Source: Paracoccaceae bacterium
Lineage (GTDB): Bacteria; Pseudomonadota; Alphaproteobacteria; Rhodobacterales; Rhodobacteraceae
NCBI GenBank assembly: GCA_007694945.1
Contig: REER01000076.1
Span: forward strand, 1 to 44,190
Direction of reading: 5' to 3'
DNA length: 44,190 nucleotides
The translations under genes and the position numbers were made by a program. The notes beneath the pieces were generated by a model. That model saw only the letters and a program-made list of their open reading frames with translations, searched no databases and had not been told where the DNA came from. Below are positions 16,539 through 24,493 of the stretch, one piece after another; position 1 is the first letter of the stretch, and each line of letters starts with the position of its first letter.

Positions 16539-17689
16539 AGGTCTTCATCATTGCCGGAGAGCCTTCGGGCGACAGGCTGGGCGGCGCGCTGATGGCGGGG
16601 CTCAGGGCGCTGGTGCCGGAGGTGCAGTTCAACGGTGTGGGCGGCGAGGCGATGGCGGCCGAGGGGCTGACCCCGCGCTTCCCGATGTCCGATCTCTCGG
16701 TCATGGGCCTGCTGGAAGTGCTGCCGCGCCTGTCGCTTCTGCGGCAGCGCATCCATGAGACCTCAAAGGCCATTCTCGCGACCGGCCCTGATGTGGTCAT
16801 CACCATCGACAGCCCGGATTTCTGCCTGCGGGTGCTGCGCCGGGCGCGCGCAGCGCGCCCGGCCTTGCCGACCGTGCATTATGTCGCGCCCTCGGTCTGG
16901 GCCATGCGCCCGAAACGCGCCGCCCGTATGGCCCCGCTGGTCGATCATGTGCTAGCCCTTCTGCCCTTCGAGCCGCCCTACATGCAGGCTGCTGGCATGT
17001 CCTGCGATTTCGTGGGCCATCCGGTCGTGGCCGAGCCGCCCGCCTGCGCTGAAGCCGTCGCGGCGCTCCGCGCCGCGCATCAGGGGCCGGTGATGCTGGT
17101 GCTGCCCGGCTCACGCCGGGGCGAGATCCTGCGCCTCGCGCCGCGCTTCGGCGCGGCGCTCGGTAAGGCATTGCCCGAGGGCATGCGTGTGCTGGTGCCT
17201 AGCGTCGCGGCGCAAGCCGATCTGATGCGCGAAGAGGTCGCGCGCTGGCCAGTCCCGGCCGAGATTCTGGCCGAGCCGCGCGCGAAGCGCGCGGCTTTCG
17301 AGATCGCCGATCTGGCGCTGGCAGCCTCGGGCACGGTCTCGCTGGAACTGGCCGCCAGCGCCACGCCCATGGTTATCGCCTATGACATGAATCCGCTCAC
17401 CCGCTGGCTCGCGGCGCGGCTGTTGCAGATCGACACGGTGACGCTGGTCAATCTGGTCTCGGAAACGCGTGCTGTGCCCGAATGTCTGGGCAAGAATTGC
17501 ACACCCGCGCGGATCGCCGACGCACTGCGGACGCTGATGCAGCACGAGGCCGCGCAGCGCGCGCAGCGCGATGCGATGCGCGTGACGCTTCAAAGACTGG
17601 GGCAGGGGCAGGAGGCGCCAGGGCTGCGCGCGGCGCGCTCGGTGCTGGGGTTTCTGGACCGGCGCAAGGGCCACAAGGCCGGGCAGTGA
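16535..17689 (+). CDS. lpxB: Lipid-A-disaccharide synthase
   Basis: The 384-aa GT19 glycosyltransferase joins lipid X and UDP-diacylglucosamine into the lipid A disaccharide. The N-terminus KVFIIAGEPSGDRLGGALM is diagnostic, followed by FNGVGGEAM, VITIDSPDFCLRVLRRAR, VHYVAPSVWAMRPKRA and ASGTVSLELAASATPMVIAY. The start is GTG at 16535, overlapping the lpxI stop by 4 nt; the frame extends upstream into lpxI but is not coding there. It ends the envelope cluster, convergent with xerD. Confidence 0.94.
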   Translation: MKVFIIAGEPSGDRLGGALMAGLRALVPEVQFNGVGGEAMAAEGLTPRFPMSDLSVMGLLEVLPRLSLLRQRIHETSKAILATGPDVVITIDSPDFCLRVLRRARAARPALPTVHYVAPSVWAMRPKRAARMAPLVDHVLALLPFEPPYMQAAGMSCDFVGHPVVAEPPACAEAVAALRAAHQGPVMLVLPGSRRGEILRLAPRFGAALGKALPEGMRVLVPSVAAQADLMREEVARWPVPAEILAEPRAKRAAFEIADLALAASGTVSLELAASATPMVIAYDMNPLTRWLAARLLQIDTVTLVNLVSETRAVPECLGKNCTPARIADALRTLMQHEAAQRAQRDAMRVTLQRLGQGQEAPGLRAARSVLGFLDRRKGHKAGQ

Positions 17690-17705
17690 AACCCACCCTG
17701 CCCGG
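17679..17705. terminator. Hairpin between convergent lpxB and xerD
   Basis: A perfect 8-bp inverted repeat (CCGGGCAG at 17679-17686 and CTGCCCGG at 17698-17705) with an 11-nt loop spans the lpxB stop codon in the short gap to the convergent xerD. No U-run follows on either strand, so termination is inferred from position. Confidence 0.35.
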
Positions 17706-17725
17706 AGCAACGCACCCGGTCCCGC

Positions 17726-18661
17726 TCAGGGTTTCGCCAGCGGGTGATGCTCCAGCACCAGCGCTTTCAGCCGTTCATCCAGGACATGGGTATAGATCTC
17801 GGTGGTCGAGACATCGGCATGGCCGAGCAATGTCTGAATGGCGCGCAGATCGGCGCCCCCGGCCAGCAGATGCGTGGCAAAGGCGTGGCGCAGCACATGC
17901 GGGCTGATCCGGGCCGGGTCGAGCCCGGCCTTGAGCGCGATCTCCTTGAGCAGCAGGTAAAACCCCACTCGGCTCAGATGTCCCTCGCGCCCCTTCGAGG
18001 GGAAGAGATGGCGCGGCTCAGGCTGACGTTTCGCGCGCAGCGCGGACGCCTGCACATCCCATTCCCCAAGCCAGGCCGCCAGAGCGTCACGCGCGGGCGC
18101 CGAAAGCGGCACCATCCGCTCCTTGCCGCCTTTGCCGCGCACGAGGATCATGCGTGGATCCCCCCGCGCTGCCGCCACTGGCAGGCTGACCAGCTCGCTC
18201 ACCCGCAGCCCGGTGGCATAGAGCAGCTCCAGCAGGCAGGTGTTGCGCAGCCGCTCACTGGCGCCACGCCCGGTCTCGCGCGCGGCGCTGAGCAGCGCCT
18301 CGACCTCTTCGGGGCTGAGCGTGACGGGCAGTTTCTGGCTCTTGCCCGGCCCGGCGATGCGGCTGGCTGGGTCATCGTTGCGCCAACCTTCGGCATAGGC
18401 GAAGCGAAACATCTGCCGGATCGCCGAGAGGCGGCGGGCGCGGGTGGATTTCGCCAGCCCCTGCGCATCGCAATGGATCAGATAGGCCTCGATATCACCC
18501 CGCGCGAGTGTCGTGAAATCCAAGCCCTGATCCGTTGCCCATGCCGCGCAATCGCGTAGGTCGCGGCCATAGGCGAGAAGCGTGTTGCGCGCGGAACCCG
18601 TCTCGGCGGCGCTGGCATCGAGAAAGCTGGAAATCCAGCGATTTGCCAGATCCTGCGCCAT
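17726..18661 (-). CDS. xerD: Tyrosine recombinase XerD
   Basis: The 311-aa site-specific recombinase has an N-terminal core-binding SAM-like domain and a C-terminal catalytic domain. The catalytic residues are readable: Arg in ATGLRVSELVSL, Lys in RGKGGKERMVPL, HVLRHAFATHLL (His/Arg), LLGHADVSTTEIYTHV (His and the nucleophile Tyr). With XerC it resolves chromosome dimers at dif. Length and sequence favour XerD, though XerC cannot be fully excluded by eye. It starts 3 nt after the stop of the 520-aa exported protein, so the two are likely co-transcribed. Confidence 0.85.
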   Translation of the reverse strand: MAQDLANRWISSFLDASAAETGSARNTLLAYGRDLRDCAAWATDQGLDFTTLARGDIEAYLIHCDAQGLAKSTRARRLSAIRQMFRFAYAEGWRNDDPASRIAGPGKSQKLPVTLSPEEVEALLSAARETGRGASERLRNTCLLELLYATGLRVSELVSLPVAAARGDPRMILVRGKGGKERMVPLSAPARDALAAWLGEWDVQASALRAKRQPEPRHLFPSKGREGHLSRVGFYLLLKEIALKAGLDPARISPHVLRHAFATHLLAGGADLRAIQTLLGHADVSTTEIYTHVLDERLKALVLEHHPLAKP

Positions 18662-18664
18662 GCG

Positions 18665-20227
18665 CTAGCCCCGCCGTTCGAGTAGCAGGAGTTCGATGGC
18701 GATCTGGCGGGCGTCATCATCCAGCCCCAAGGCACGCAGCCGCTGCAACCCGCGCGTCGCGGCTTGCTGGTCGCCCGCCACGGCATCGGCGATGAACCCG
18801 AGCGCATCGACCAGCACCATCGCAAGGGCACCCTCGTCGATTTGCTGGCGAACCTCGTCCGACAGCATGTCATCGGCAAAGCCAAGGGCGATGGCTCCGG
18901 CCATACCGCTTGCGGCGATTTCAGGAGGTGCAGAACCTTGCGCCAGCGCCGTCATGAACTGGCCGAACTCACCCTCGGGTGCGAGGCTGGCTGCGCGCTC
19001 GGGCGCTGCCTCTGTCAGAAGCAGCATATGCCACAGCCGCTCGGCAGCCTGTCCGGTCAAGGCCATATGGGCCAGATCGGCGGCCATCATCTCGGCCAGC
19101 ACATATTCCAGTTCGACAGCGGCAAAGAGAGGCCATGCCCGCAGCAAAGCCGCGCCCACCGCCTCGGCATCGCGGCCCATGCGCGCCTGCTCGAGCGCCT
19201 GAACCGCTGCCACCCGTTCCCAGAGCCCACCTGACGCGGCTGCGCGGCGCTGCGTATAGAGCCCCAGCAGGCGGTTGGGCTGCATCGCCCCGGCACGGGT
19301 CAGCCTCTCGGCGGCGTCAAGCTGGGCACGCCAGCCACTGGTGCCGCGCAGATCAGCATGGGCATAGGCCAGCGGCAGGTTGGCCGTGGTCACGGAATCG
19401 CCCAGCGCCTCCATGATGCGCCACAGGAGCGGGGTCGTGTCCTGCGGTGGCGGCAAGAGCGCCTCGGCTTCTTCTTCTTCCAGAAAACGCGTGAGCATCT
19501 CGGCTTCGGAGGCACTGAGCAGTCCTAGGGTCCGCGCCGCCTGCAAGCTCGCATAGGCAGCGGGCCAGTCGCCGCGCCGGGCCGTGCAGAAGATCTGCGC
19601 CGCCTGCCCATGATCCTGCGCGATCTGCCCGCTCATCCTGGCGCAGGCGGCGTCCTCCTCGCCCAGCAGCAGGGCGATGTCGAAGGCGCGCGCATTCAAG
19701 GCGGCAGTGCGTTCCGGCGCGGCGTCGATCAATTGCCCGGCCTGCTCCAGCGCGCCGCGCGCGATCAGTTGCTCGACGCGGGCCGCGAGCAGCAGGCCCC
19801 TGTCTTCGGGCGCAAGGCTCCAGGGTGGGGCGAATTCCGCGGTCAGCACGCGCAGCGCGAGCTGCTGGGCGCGGGGCAACGTATCCTGCGGCAGATTTTC
19901 AAGTGCATCGAGAATATCGGGCAGCGACGTCGGACCCCAGACGTCGCGCGGCAGCCCGATCCGTTCGGCTCTGAACAACCCGGTCGAATCTATCTCGACA
20001 CTGTCGAGCGGTGTCGCGGCGATCTGACCGGACGGGTCCTGCCCGCTATCCGGCGCAAGGATGACAGGGGCTTCAGAGGGCGCTGGGTCGGGCTCTGGCA
20101 AGGGTGCCGCGAGCACCTGATCCAGCCACTCGATGGCGCTGAGCGGGGCCTCCGCCTCTTGCGCTGGAAGGGAAGCGGGCAATGCGCAAAACGCGAGGCC
20201 GATGCAGGACAGGCGCAGCGTGGTCAA
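18665..20227 (-). CDS. Exported helical protein of unknown function (520 aa)
   Basis: The start is TTG at 20227, with a strong GGAGGT just upstream and a 4-nt TTGA overlap with the stop of the preceding 44-aa gene. The frame extends further upstream to 20650 but is antisense to aroK there. The product opens with a signal peptide (LRLSCIGLAFCALPASLPAQ) and a Pro/acidic linker (about residues 25-75). About 400 residues of Ala/Leu/Glu-rich helices follow, resembling TPR-like or helical-repeat proteins (RVEQLIARGALEQAGQLID, for example). No catalytic motif is recognised. It lies directly before xerD. Function unknown; periplasmic location inferred. Confidence 0.75.
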   Translation of the reverse strand: MTTLRLSCIGLAFCALPASLPAQEAEAPLSAIEWLDQVLAAPLPEPDPAPSEAPVILAPDSGQDPSGQIAATPLDSVEIDSTGLFRAERIGLPRDVWGPTSLPDILDALENLPQDTLPRAQQLALRVLTAEFAPPWSLAPEDRGLLLAARVEQLIARGALEQAGQLIDAAPERTAALNARAFDIALLLGEEDAACARMSGQIAQDHGQAAQIFCTARRGDWPAAYASLQAARTLGLLSASEAEMLTRFLEEEEAEALLPPPQDTTPLLWRIMEALGDSVTTANLPLAYAHADLRGTSGWRAQLDAAERLTRAGAMQPNRLLGLYTQRRAAASGGLWERVAAVQALEQARMGRDAEAVGAALLRAWPLFAAVELEYVLAEMMAADLAHMALTGQAAERLWHMLLLTEAAPERAASLAPEGEFGQFMTALAQGSAPPEIAASGMAGAIALGFADDMLSDEVRQQIDEGALAMVLVDALGFIADAVAGDQQAATRGLQRLRALGLDDDARQIAIELLLLERRG

Positions 20228-20358
20228 TTCACCTCCAGAGTGATCGGGGTTTCGACCGGGGCACGTTGCGGCGAGAGATCCCCCACGAATGTATAGCCGG
20301 TGACCGCCAATCCGCCCAAAATCACGAGAATCAGCACAAAACGAAAGATATAGCGCAT
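20224..20358 (-). CDS. Small membrane protein (44 aa)
   Basis: ATG 20358 is preceded by an AAGGCAGG ribosome site. The product is MRYIFRFVLILVILGGLAVT followed by a short polar tail: one N-terminal hydrophobic helix that could be a signal anchor. Its TGA overlaps the TTG start of the next gene, which supports it being translated and coupled to the 520-aa exported protein. It may be a small partner of that protein. No family recognised. Confidence 0.6.
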   Translation of the reverse strand: MRYIFRFVLILVILGGLAVTGYTFVGDLSPQRAPVETPITLEVN

Positions 20359-20510
20359 GATCCTGCCTTTCCGGACTGCCTGACCTCTTTTGCACCGGTT
20401 TTTGCAGGTGCCTGCGGGGTTTTGTATTCGACATTGCCGCATTAACACGACAATAGAAAGGCAGGCCACGAAAACTTGAAGCATGGCAGGGAAAGGGGCA
20501 GGGTGTCGGC

Positions 20511-21056
20511 ATGAAACTGCACAAGACCGTTGTGCTTGTCGGCATGATGGGCGCAGGCAAGACCGCTGTTGGCAAGGAACTTGCCCGGCTGCTTGGCGTG
20601 CCCTTTCTTGACTCGGATGAAGAGATTGTCGAAGCCGCGCAGATGACCATCGCCGAGATTTTCGAGCGCGATGGCGAAAAGTTCTTCCGCGCCCGCGAGG
20701 CGGAAGTGATCGCCCGGCTGTTGCGGGGGCGGCCCGGGGTGCTCTCGGTCGGTGGCGGGGCCTATCTGAACGCAAATACACGCGCGCTCATCTCGGCCGA
20801 GGGTGTGGCGGTGTGGCTGAAGGCGGATCTTGATCTCTTGTGGACGCGGGTGCGCCACAAGACAACGCGCCCGCTCTTGCGCACGGCTGACCCGCGCGCG
20901 ACGCTGGCAGGCTTGCTGGAGGCCCGCACACCGCATTACGCGCAGGCCGATCTGGTGGTCGAAGCGAATGCAGGCTATGCCATTGCCGATATGGCGCGGG
21001 CCGTGCTGGCAGAGCTGGCCACGCGCCCGGATGTGCTGGAGACGGACAGGGTATGA
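20511..21056 (+). CDS. aroK: Shikimate kinase
   Basis: The 181-aa enzyme phosphorylates shikimate with ATP in aromatic amino acid synthesis. The P-loop GMMGAGKTAVGKELA lies at residues 12-26, followed by the shikimate-binding DSDEEIVEAA, FRAREAEVI, SVGGGAYLN and the lid RPLLRTADPRATL. It overlaps aroB by 4 nt (ATGA), the usual aroK-aroB pair, and is divergent from the 44-aa gene. Confidence 0.94.
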   Translation: MKLHKTVVLVGMMGAGKTAVGKELARLLGVPFLDSDEEIVEAAQMTIAEIFERDGEKFFRAREAEVIARLLRGRPGVLSVGGGAYLNANTRALISAEGVAVWLKADLDLLWTRVRHKTTRPLLRTADPRATLAGLLEARTPHYAQADLVVEANAGYAIADMARAVLAELATRPDVLETDRV

Positions 21057-22171
21057 GTTTCGATCGCGTGCATGTGGCCTTGGGCGCGCGCGCCTATGAT
21101 GTGGTGATCGGGCAGGGGTTGCTCGCACAGGCAGGCGCGCTGATCGCGCCCCTGCTGACGCGTCCGCGTGTGGCGGTGTTGACGGAGGCCCGTGTCGCAG
21201 AGCTGCATCTCGCGGGTTTGGAGGCCGGGCTCGCCGATGCGAGCGTTACAGCGCAGGCCCATGCGCTGAACCCGGGCGAGGGCACGAAAAGCTGGGACGG
21301 GCTCCGCGAGTCGGTCGAATGGTTGCTCGATGCTCAGGTTGAGCGGCGCGACATGGTGCTGGCGCTTGGGGGCGGCGTGATCGGGGATCTGGGGGGCTTT
21401 GCCGCGGCGGTGCTGCGGCGGGGCGTGCGCTTCGTGCAGGTGCCGAGCACGCTTCTGGCGCAGGTTGACAGTTCCGTTGGCGGCAAGACCGGCATCAACA
21501 CCCGCCACGGCAAGAACCTGGTCGGCGCCTTTCACCAACCGAGCCTTGTTCTGGCCGATATCGACCTGCTGGACAGCCTTCCGCCGCGTGATTTTCTGGC
21601 GGGCTATGGTGAAGTGGTGAAATACGGGCTCTTGGGCGATGTCGCTTTCTTCGACTGGCTGGAGGTGAACGGCCCCGAGCTGGCGCGCGGGAACAAAGAT
21701 TTGCGCCAATATGCCGTGCGCCGCTCGGTCGAGATGAAAGCGGGCATCGTCGCGCGGGATGAGACGGAACAGGGCGAGCGCGCGCTTCTGAACCTCGGCC
21801 ATACCTTCTGCCACGCGCTGGAGTCTGCGACAGGGTATTCCGACCGGCTGCTGCATGGCGAGGGCGTGGCGATCGGTTGCGCGCTGGCTTATGAACTCTC
21901 TGCCCGGATGGGGCTTTGTGCGCAGGAGACACCCAGCCGCCTGCGCGCGCATCTGCGCGCGATGGGCATGGCCTGCGATCTGGCCGATATTCCGGGCGAT
22001 CTGCCAGGGACAGAGGCGCTGATCGGGCTGATGGCGCAGGACAAGAAAGTGCAGGACGGGCGGCTGCGCTTCATCCTGGCGCGGGATATCGGCGCGGCGT
22101 TCGTCTGCGACGATGTGCCGGGCGAGGTGCTGCGCGCGGTGCTCGATGACGCGCTGGCTGCACGGGCCTAA
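21053..22171 (+). CDS. aroB: 3-dehydroquinate synthase
   Basis: The 372-aa NAD- and metal-dependent enzyme converts DAHP to 3-dehydroquinate. Motifs: LALGGGVIGDLGGFAAA (NAD binding), QVPSTLLAQVDSSVGGKTGI, KNLVGAFHQPSLVLADID, GYGEVVKYGLLGD and LNLGHTFCHALES with metal-binding His. Length is typical. It forms an operon with aroK and is followed at once by a good terminator hairpin. Confidence 0.95.
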   Translation: MSFDRVHVALGARAYDVVIGQGLLAQAGALIAPLLTRPRVAVLTEARVAELHLAGLEAGLADASVTAQAHALNPGEGTKSWDGLRESVEWLLDAQVERRDMVLALGGGVIGDLGGFAAAVLRRGVRFVQVPSTLLAQVDSSVGGKTGINTRHGKNLVGAFHQPSLVLADIDLLDSLPPRDFLAGYGEVVKYGLLGDVAFFDWLEVNGPELARGNKDLRQYAVRRSVEMKAGIVARDETEQGERALLNLGHTFCHALESATGYSDRLLHGEGVAIGCALAYELSARMGLCAQETPSRLRAHLRAMGMACDLADIPGDLPGTEALIGLMAQDKKVQDGRLRFILARDIGAAFVCDDVPGEVLRAVLDDALAARA

Positions 22172-22175
22172 AGGG

Positions 22176-22198
22176 GTGCCAGATTAGTGGCACGTTTT
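22176..22198 (+). terminator. Rho-independent terminator after aroB
   Basis: GTGCCA (22176-22181) and TGGCAC (22188-22193) form a 6-bp stem with a 6-nt loop, followed by GTTTT. It begins 5 nt after the aroB stop. Confidence 0.6.
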
Positions 22199-22306
22199 GA
22201 GCCTAACCTCTCGGGGCAGTCTGGAGATGGCGTTATGCTTTCAGTCAATGAAGAGCTTATTGTGCCCCTGATCTGGAGCGGGATTCTGGGCTTCTGAGGG
22301 ATCTTG

Positions 22307-22456
22307 ATGCCCAAGATCGTTGGAGATTCCCTAGTGCCCGCAAACCATTGGTTCGCGAAGCTGATGTCGCATGTCAAAATCGGCCCGACCAGCTATCAGC
22401 ACTCCAGCAGTGACGATTGTGGTAATGGCAACGGCGGTCGGGGAAGCAGCGACTAA
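22307..22456 (+). CDS. Possible small peptide gene (49 aa)
   Basis: ATG 22307 (with an in-frame TTG one codon earlier) has a GAGGG about 9 nt upstream. The product starts MPKIVGDSLVPANHWFAKLM and ends in a Ser/Asp/Gly/Asn-rich tail (SSSDDCGNGNGGRGSSD). No family is recognised. A shorter 20-codon ORF (22235-22297) precedes it. The codon use is less GC-biased than in the neighbours. It may be a real small gene or chance; nothing around it explains a role. Confidence 0.25.
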   Translation: MPKIVGDSLVPANHWFAKLMSHVKIGPTSYQHSSSDDCGNGNGGRGSSD

Positions 22457-22477
22457 GCGACGCAAGACCACCAGAGT

Positions 22478-22732
22478 TTATACGCTCAACCGATCAAGCA
22501 GCAGCCTGTTTCGGCACTCCGTTGGCTCGAGCGTATCACCGAGCCCGGCCTCATCTAGCCAGTGTTCGCATTGATCGGTCTGTTCGCATTGCATGCAGCG
22601 CAGCACGGCATCGCGCAATGTCTGTCCGTCGACTGCACCATGCATGACTGCATCGGACAGATCGACCTGTCGCGCCTCTGACATACGGTGGAACAAGGTA
22701 GAGTGGCGGTCGATTTTCGAAATCAGGCCCAT
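22478..22732 (-). CDS. DUF6455 family protein
   Basis: The 84-aa protein has the DUF6455 layout: an N-terminal helix region (SEARQVDLSDAVMHGAVDGQ), then a cysteine cluster RCMQCEQTDQCEHWLDEAG (CxxC then Cys after five residues) and a short tail ending ECRNRLLLDRLSV. The cysteine arrangement could bind a metal or cofactor, but the family is uncharacterised as far as I know. A perfect FnrL-type box lies 65-78 nt upstream of its start, so expression is probably linked to low oxygen. Confidence 0.75.
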   Translation of the reverse strand: MGLISKIDRHSTLFHRMSEARQVDLSDAVMHGAVDGQTLRDAVLRCMQCEQTDQCEHWLDEAGLGDTLEPTECRNRLLLDRLSV

Positions 22733-22796
22733 ATTGCGTCTCCGAAAGAAAGTTTTGTCATCGCGTGAAGGCTACAGGCCAAGGCGCATGCGGACC

Positions 22797-22810
22797 TTGA
22801 CGTAAATCAA
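22797..22810. promoter_or_regulatory. FnrL/FNR-type operator
   Basis: TTGAC-GTAA-ATCAA matches the FNR/FnrL consensus TTGAY-N4-RTCAA, with half-sites TTGAC and ATCAA and the right 4-nt spacer. It lies upstream of the minus-strand DUF6455 gene (start 22732). It is also about 93 nt upstream of the plus-strand subtilase-like gene. FNR-type regulators activate or repress genes when oxygen is low; which gene responds is inferred. Confidence 0.7.
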
Positions 22811-22865
22811 GCCGGCAGCGGATGACCGCCACTGGCCAAGTGCGGCGTTGAGTGGTGCGCAGGTC

Positions 22866-22887
22866 TTCGTTAACCTCTGTTAACGAA
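22866..22887. promoter_or_regulatory. Perfect 9-bp inverted repeat upstream of the subtilase-like gene
   Basis: TTCGTTAAC (22866-22874) and GTTAACGAA (22879-22887) are exact inverted repeats with a 4-nt spacer, ending 15 nt before the ATG and next to the GGAGGT ribosome site. It also contains two TTAAC half-sites resembling CtrA boxes, but spaced TTAA-N6-TTAA rather than the usual N7. A repressor operator or CtrA-like site is plausible. Confidence 0.45.
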
Positions 22888-22902
22888 TTTGCGGAGGTAG
22901 CG

Positions 22903-23829
22903 ATGCTGACACGCCTGATCGCCGCGCTTGCGACCGGCTTTGTGCTTGCGAGCTGCATGGGCAGCGACAGCGGGTCGGGTCATGTCGGCTTGCGCCCCGG
23001 CACGCCGCCGCCGCAATTCTTTGGCTGGATGAACCCCGAGATTCAGGAAGCCTGGGATGCGGGGTATCTGGGGCAGGGCGCGCACATTACCGTTGTCGAT
23101 GAATTTGTCGGAGAGCAGTTCCGCGCCAATCTCGGTTTTGGCCGCGAGCTCGGCACCCATGGTTTCTGGACTGCGACCCAGGCAAGCATGATCGCGCCTT
23201 CGGCGCTGATCACCGAGTTTGATTACAATACCACGGGTACACCAGTACCGCTGGAGCCAAACAAACTCAACGTGATGAATCTCAGTTACAGGCTCGTGGG
23301 CACGCTGGACCAAGATTTTCCGACTGGCCCCCGCGCGGAAATCGAGCAATCTCTGATCGGCTATGCGCGCGATGGTCAGGCCGTAGTCGTGAAATCTGCA
23401 GGAAACGATGCGATGGGAATTGATGCAGCGCTCGACGGAAAGTTCGACTTGCTCAATCTGGCGCTGATAGGGGCCGAATCCGCCATCTTCGTCGGCGCAT
23501 TGGACCGTCACGGCACGCCGGATAACCTCGCCAATCTGGCCTCATACTCCAACCGAGCAGGCAGCGACCCGACGATTCAGAACCAGTTCCTGAGCGTGGG
23601 CGTTCTGGACCAACTCACCGAGTTGTCGGGGACCTCGTTTTCGGCGTCGATTGTCAGCGGTTATGCGGCGGTTCTGGGCAGCAAGTTTACCGATGCCAGC
23701 CCGACGCAGATCTCGCGCCAACTCCTCGACACAGCGCGCACCGACACTATCCGAAATTACGACCCCGTGCTGCACGGCCGCGGCGAGGCCAGCATCAGCC
23801 GCGCGCTTGCCCCCGCCTCGATCAACTGA
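22903..23829 (+). CDS. Subtilase-like (S8) lipoprotein protease
   Basis: The 308-aa product begins with a lipoprotein signal (LIAALATGFVLASC, lipobox LASC, Cys18) and should be membrane-anchored in the envelope. The subtilisin catalytic residues are all present: Asp66 in ITVVDEFVG, His86 in LGTHGFW, oxyanion Asn168 in VKSAGNDAMG and nucleophile Ser245 in LSGTSFSASIVSG. The His region is THG rather than the usual HGTHVAG, so it is a divergent member. GGAGGT lies before ATG 22903, which beats the longer frame from 22852. The substrate is unknown. Confidence 0.8.
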   Translation: MLTRLIAALATGFVLASCMGSDSGSGHVGLRPGTPPPQFFGWMNPEIQEAWDAGYLGQGAHITVVDEFVGEQFRANLGFGRELGTHGFWTATQASMIAPSALITEFDYNTTGTPVPLEPNKLNVMNLSYRLVGTLDQDFPTGPRAEIEQSLIGYARDGQAVVVKSAGNDAMGIDAALDGKFDLLNLALIGAESAIFVGALDRHGTPDNLANLASYSNRAGSDPTIQNQFLSVGVLDQLTELSGTSFSASIVSGYAAVLGSKFTDASPTQISRQLLDTARTDTIRNYDPVLHGRGEASISRALAPASIN

Positions 23830-23836
23830 GCCTCAC

Positions 23837-24493
23837 TCAGAACCGGATCTCGTAGCGTAACTGGATGCGCGACTCGCGGCGGCCGGATTTGCGTTCGAGG
23901 AATTGCAGTGTTTCCCGCGGCGGCAGGGTCGAGGCGGCAAGCCGGCAGTTGACCGTCGCGAAATCATCGATCACCCGATAGAAGGCGCGACACGGTTGTT
24001 CACGCAGATCGCCGCCCACCAGCGTCGAGGCCGACAGGCTGAGCGTCTGGCGCGGGCCGATGTCGTAGCGATAGACAAAGCCCAGCCAAAGCCCCGGATC
24101 AATGCGGTATTTCTCGCCCCGCTCGCCCGTGCTCACGCCCCAGGTGATGCCAAAAGAGGGAGTGATCGCAGTGAGGAACACAAGGTTCATCTCCGGAAAG
24201 CGCGGCGTGTACCAATCGGCGAAATCTACCGGCGTGCCATCGTCGAGTTCATAACCGCCAACAGACAATTCCTGCGCGCGTCGCGAGCGCAATGAGCCTG
24301 CGCGTAGATCGAGCAGAAAGGTGCGGTCGAGAACCCCAACGCGGTCGCTCAGCGCCTGTCCCTGCGCCTCGGATAGGGTCATCACCGCGCAGATAATCAA
24401 CACAATCGCCCAAATCTGGTTCAACCCTGATCTTCGCTGCCGCCCCTTTAGGGCGCGCGTTGCGCAGCGCCGGGGCAGGGCGGTACGGGTCAT
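23837..24493 (-). CDS. Probable outer-membrane beta-barrel protein, unknown function
   Basis: The 218-aa product starts at ATG 24493, overlapping the stop of the upstream FAD-oxidase gene by 4 nt (ATGA). A basic leader of about 25 residues precedes a hydrophobic segment (IWAIVLIICAVMTLSEAQGQ) that looks like a signal peptide. The rest has alternating hydrophobic/polar strands with many aromatics (MNLVFLTAITPSFGITWGVS, GLWLGFVYRYDIG) and ends YEIRF, the terminal Phe of outer-membrane barrels. Two Cys (CRAFYRVIDDFATVNC) may form a disulfide. No named family recognised. Confidence 0.65.
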   Translation of the reverse strand: MTRTALPRRCATRALKGRQRRSGLNQIWAIVLIICAVMTLSEAQGQALSDRVGVLDRTFLLDLRAGSLRSRRAQELSVGGYELDDGTPVDFADWYTPRFPEMNLVFLTAITPSFGITWGVSTGERGEKYRIDPGLWLGFVYRYDIGPRQTLSLSASTLVGGDLREQPCRAFYRVIDDFATVNCRLAASTLPPRETLQFLERKSGRRESRIQLRYEIRF

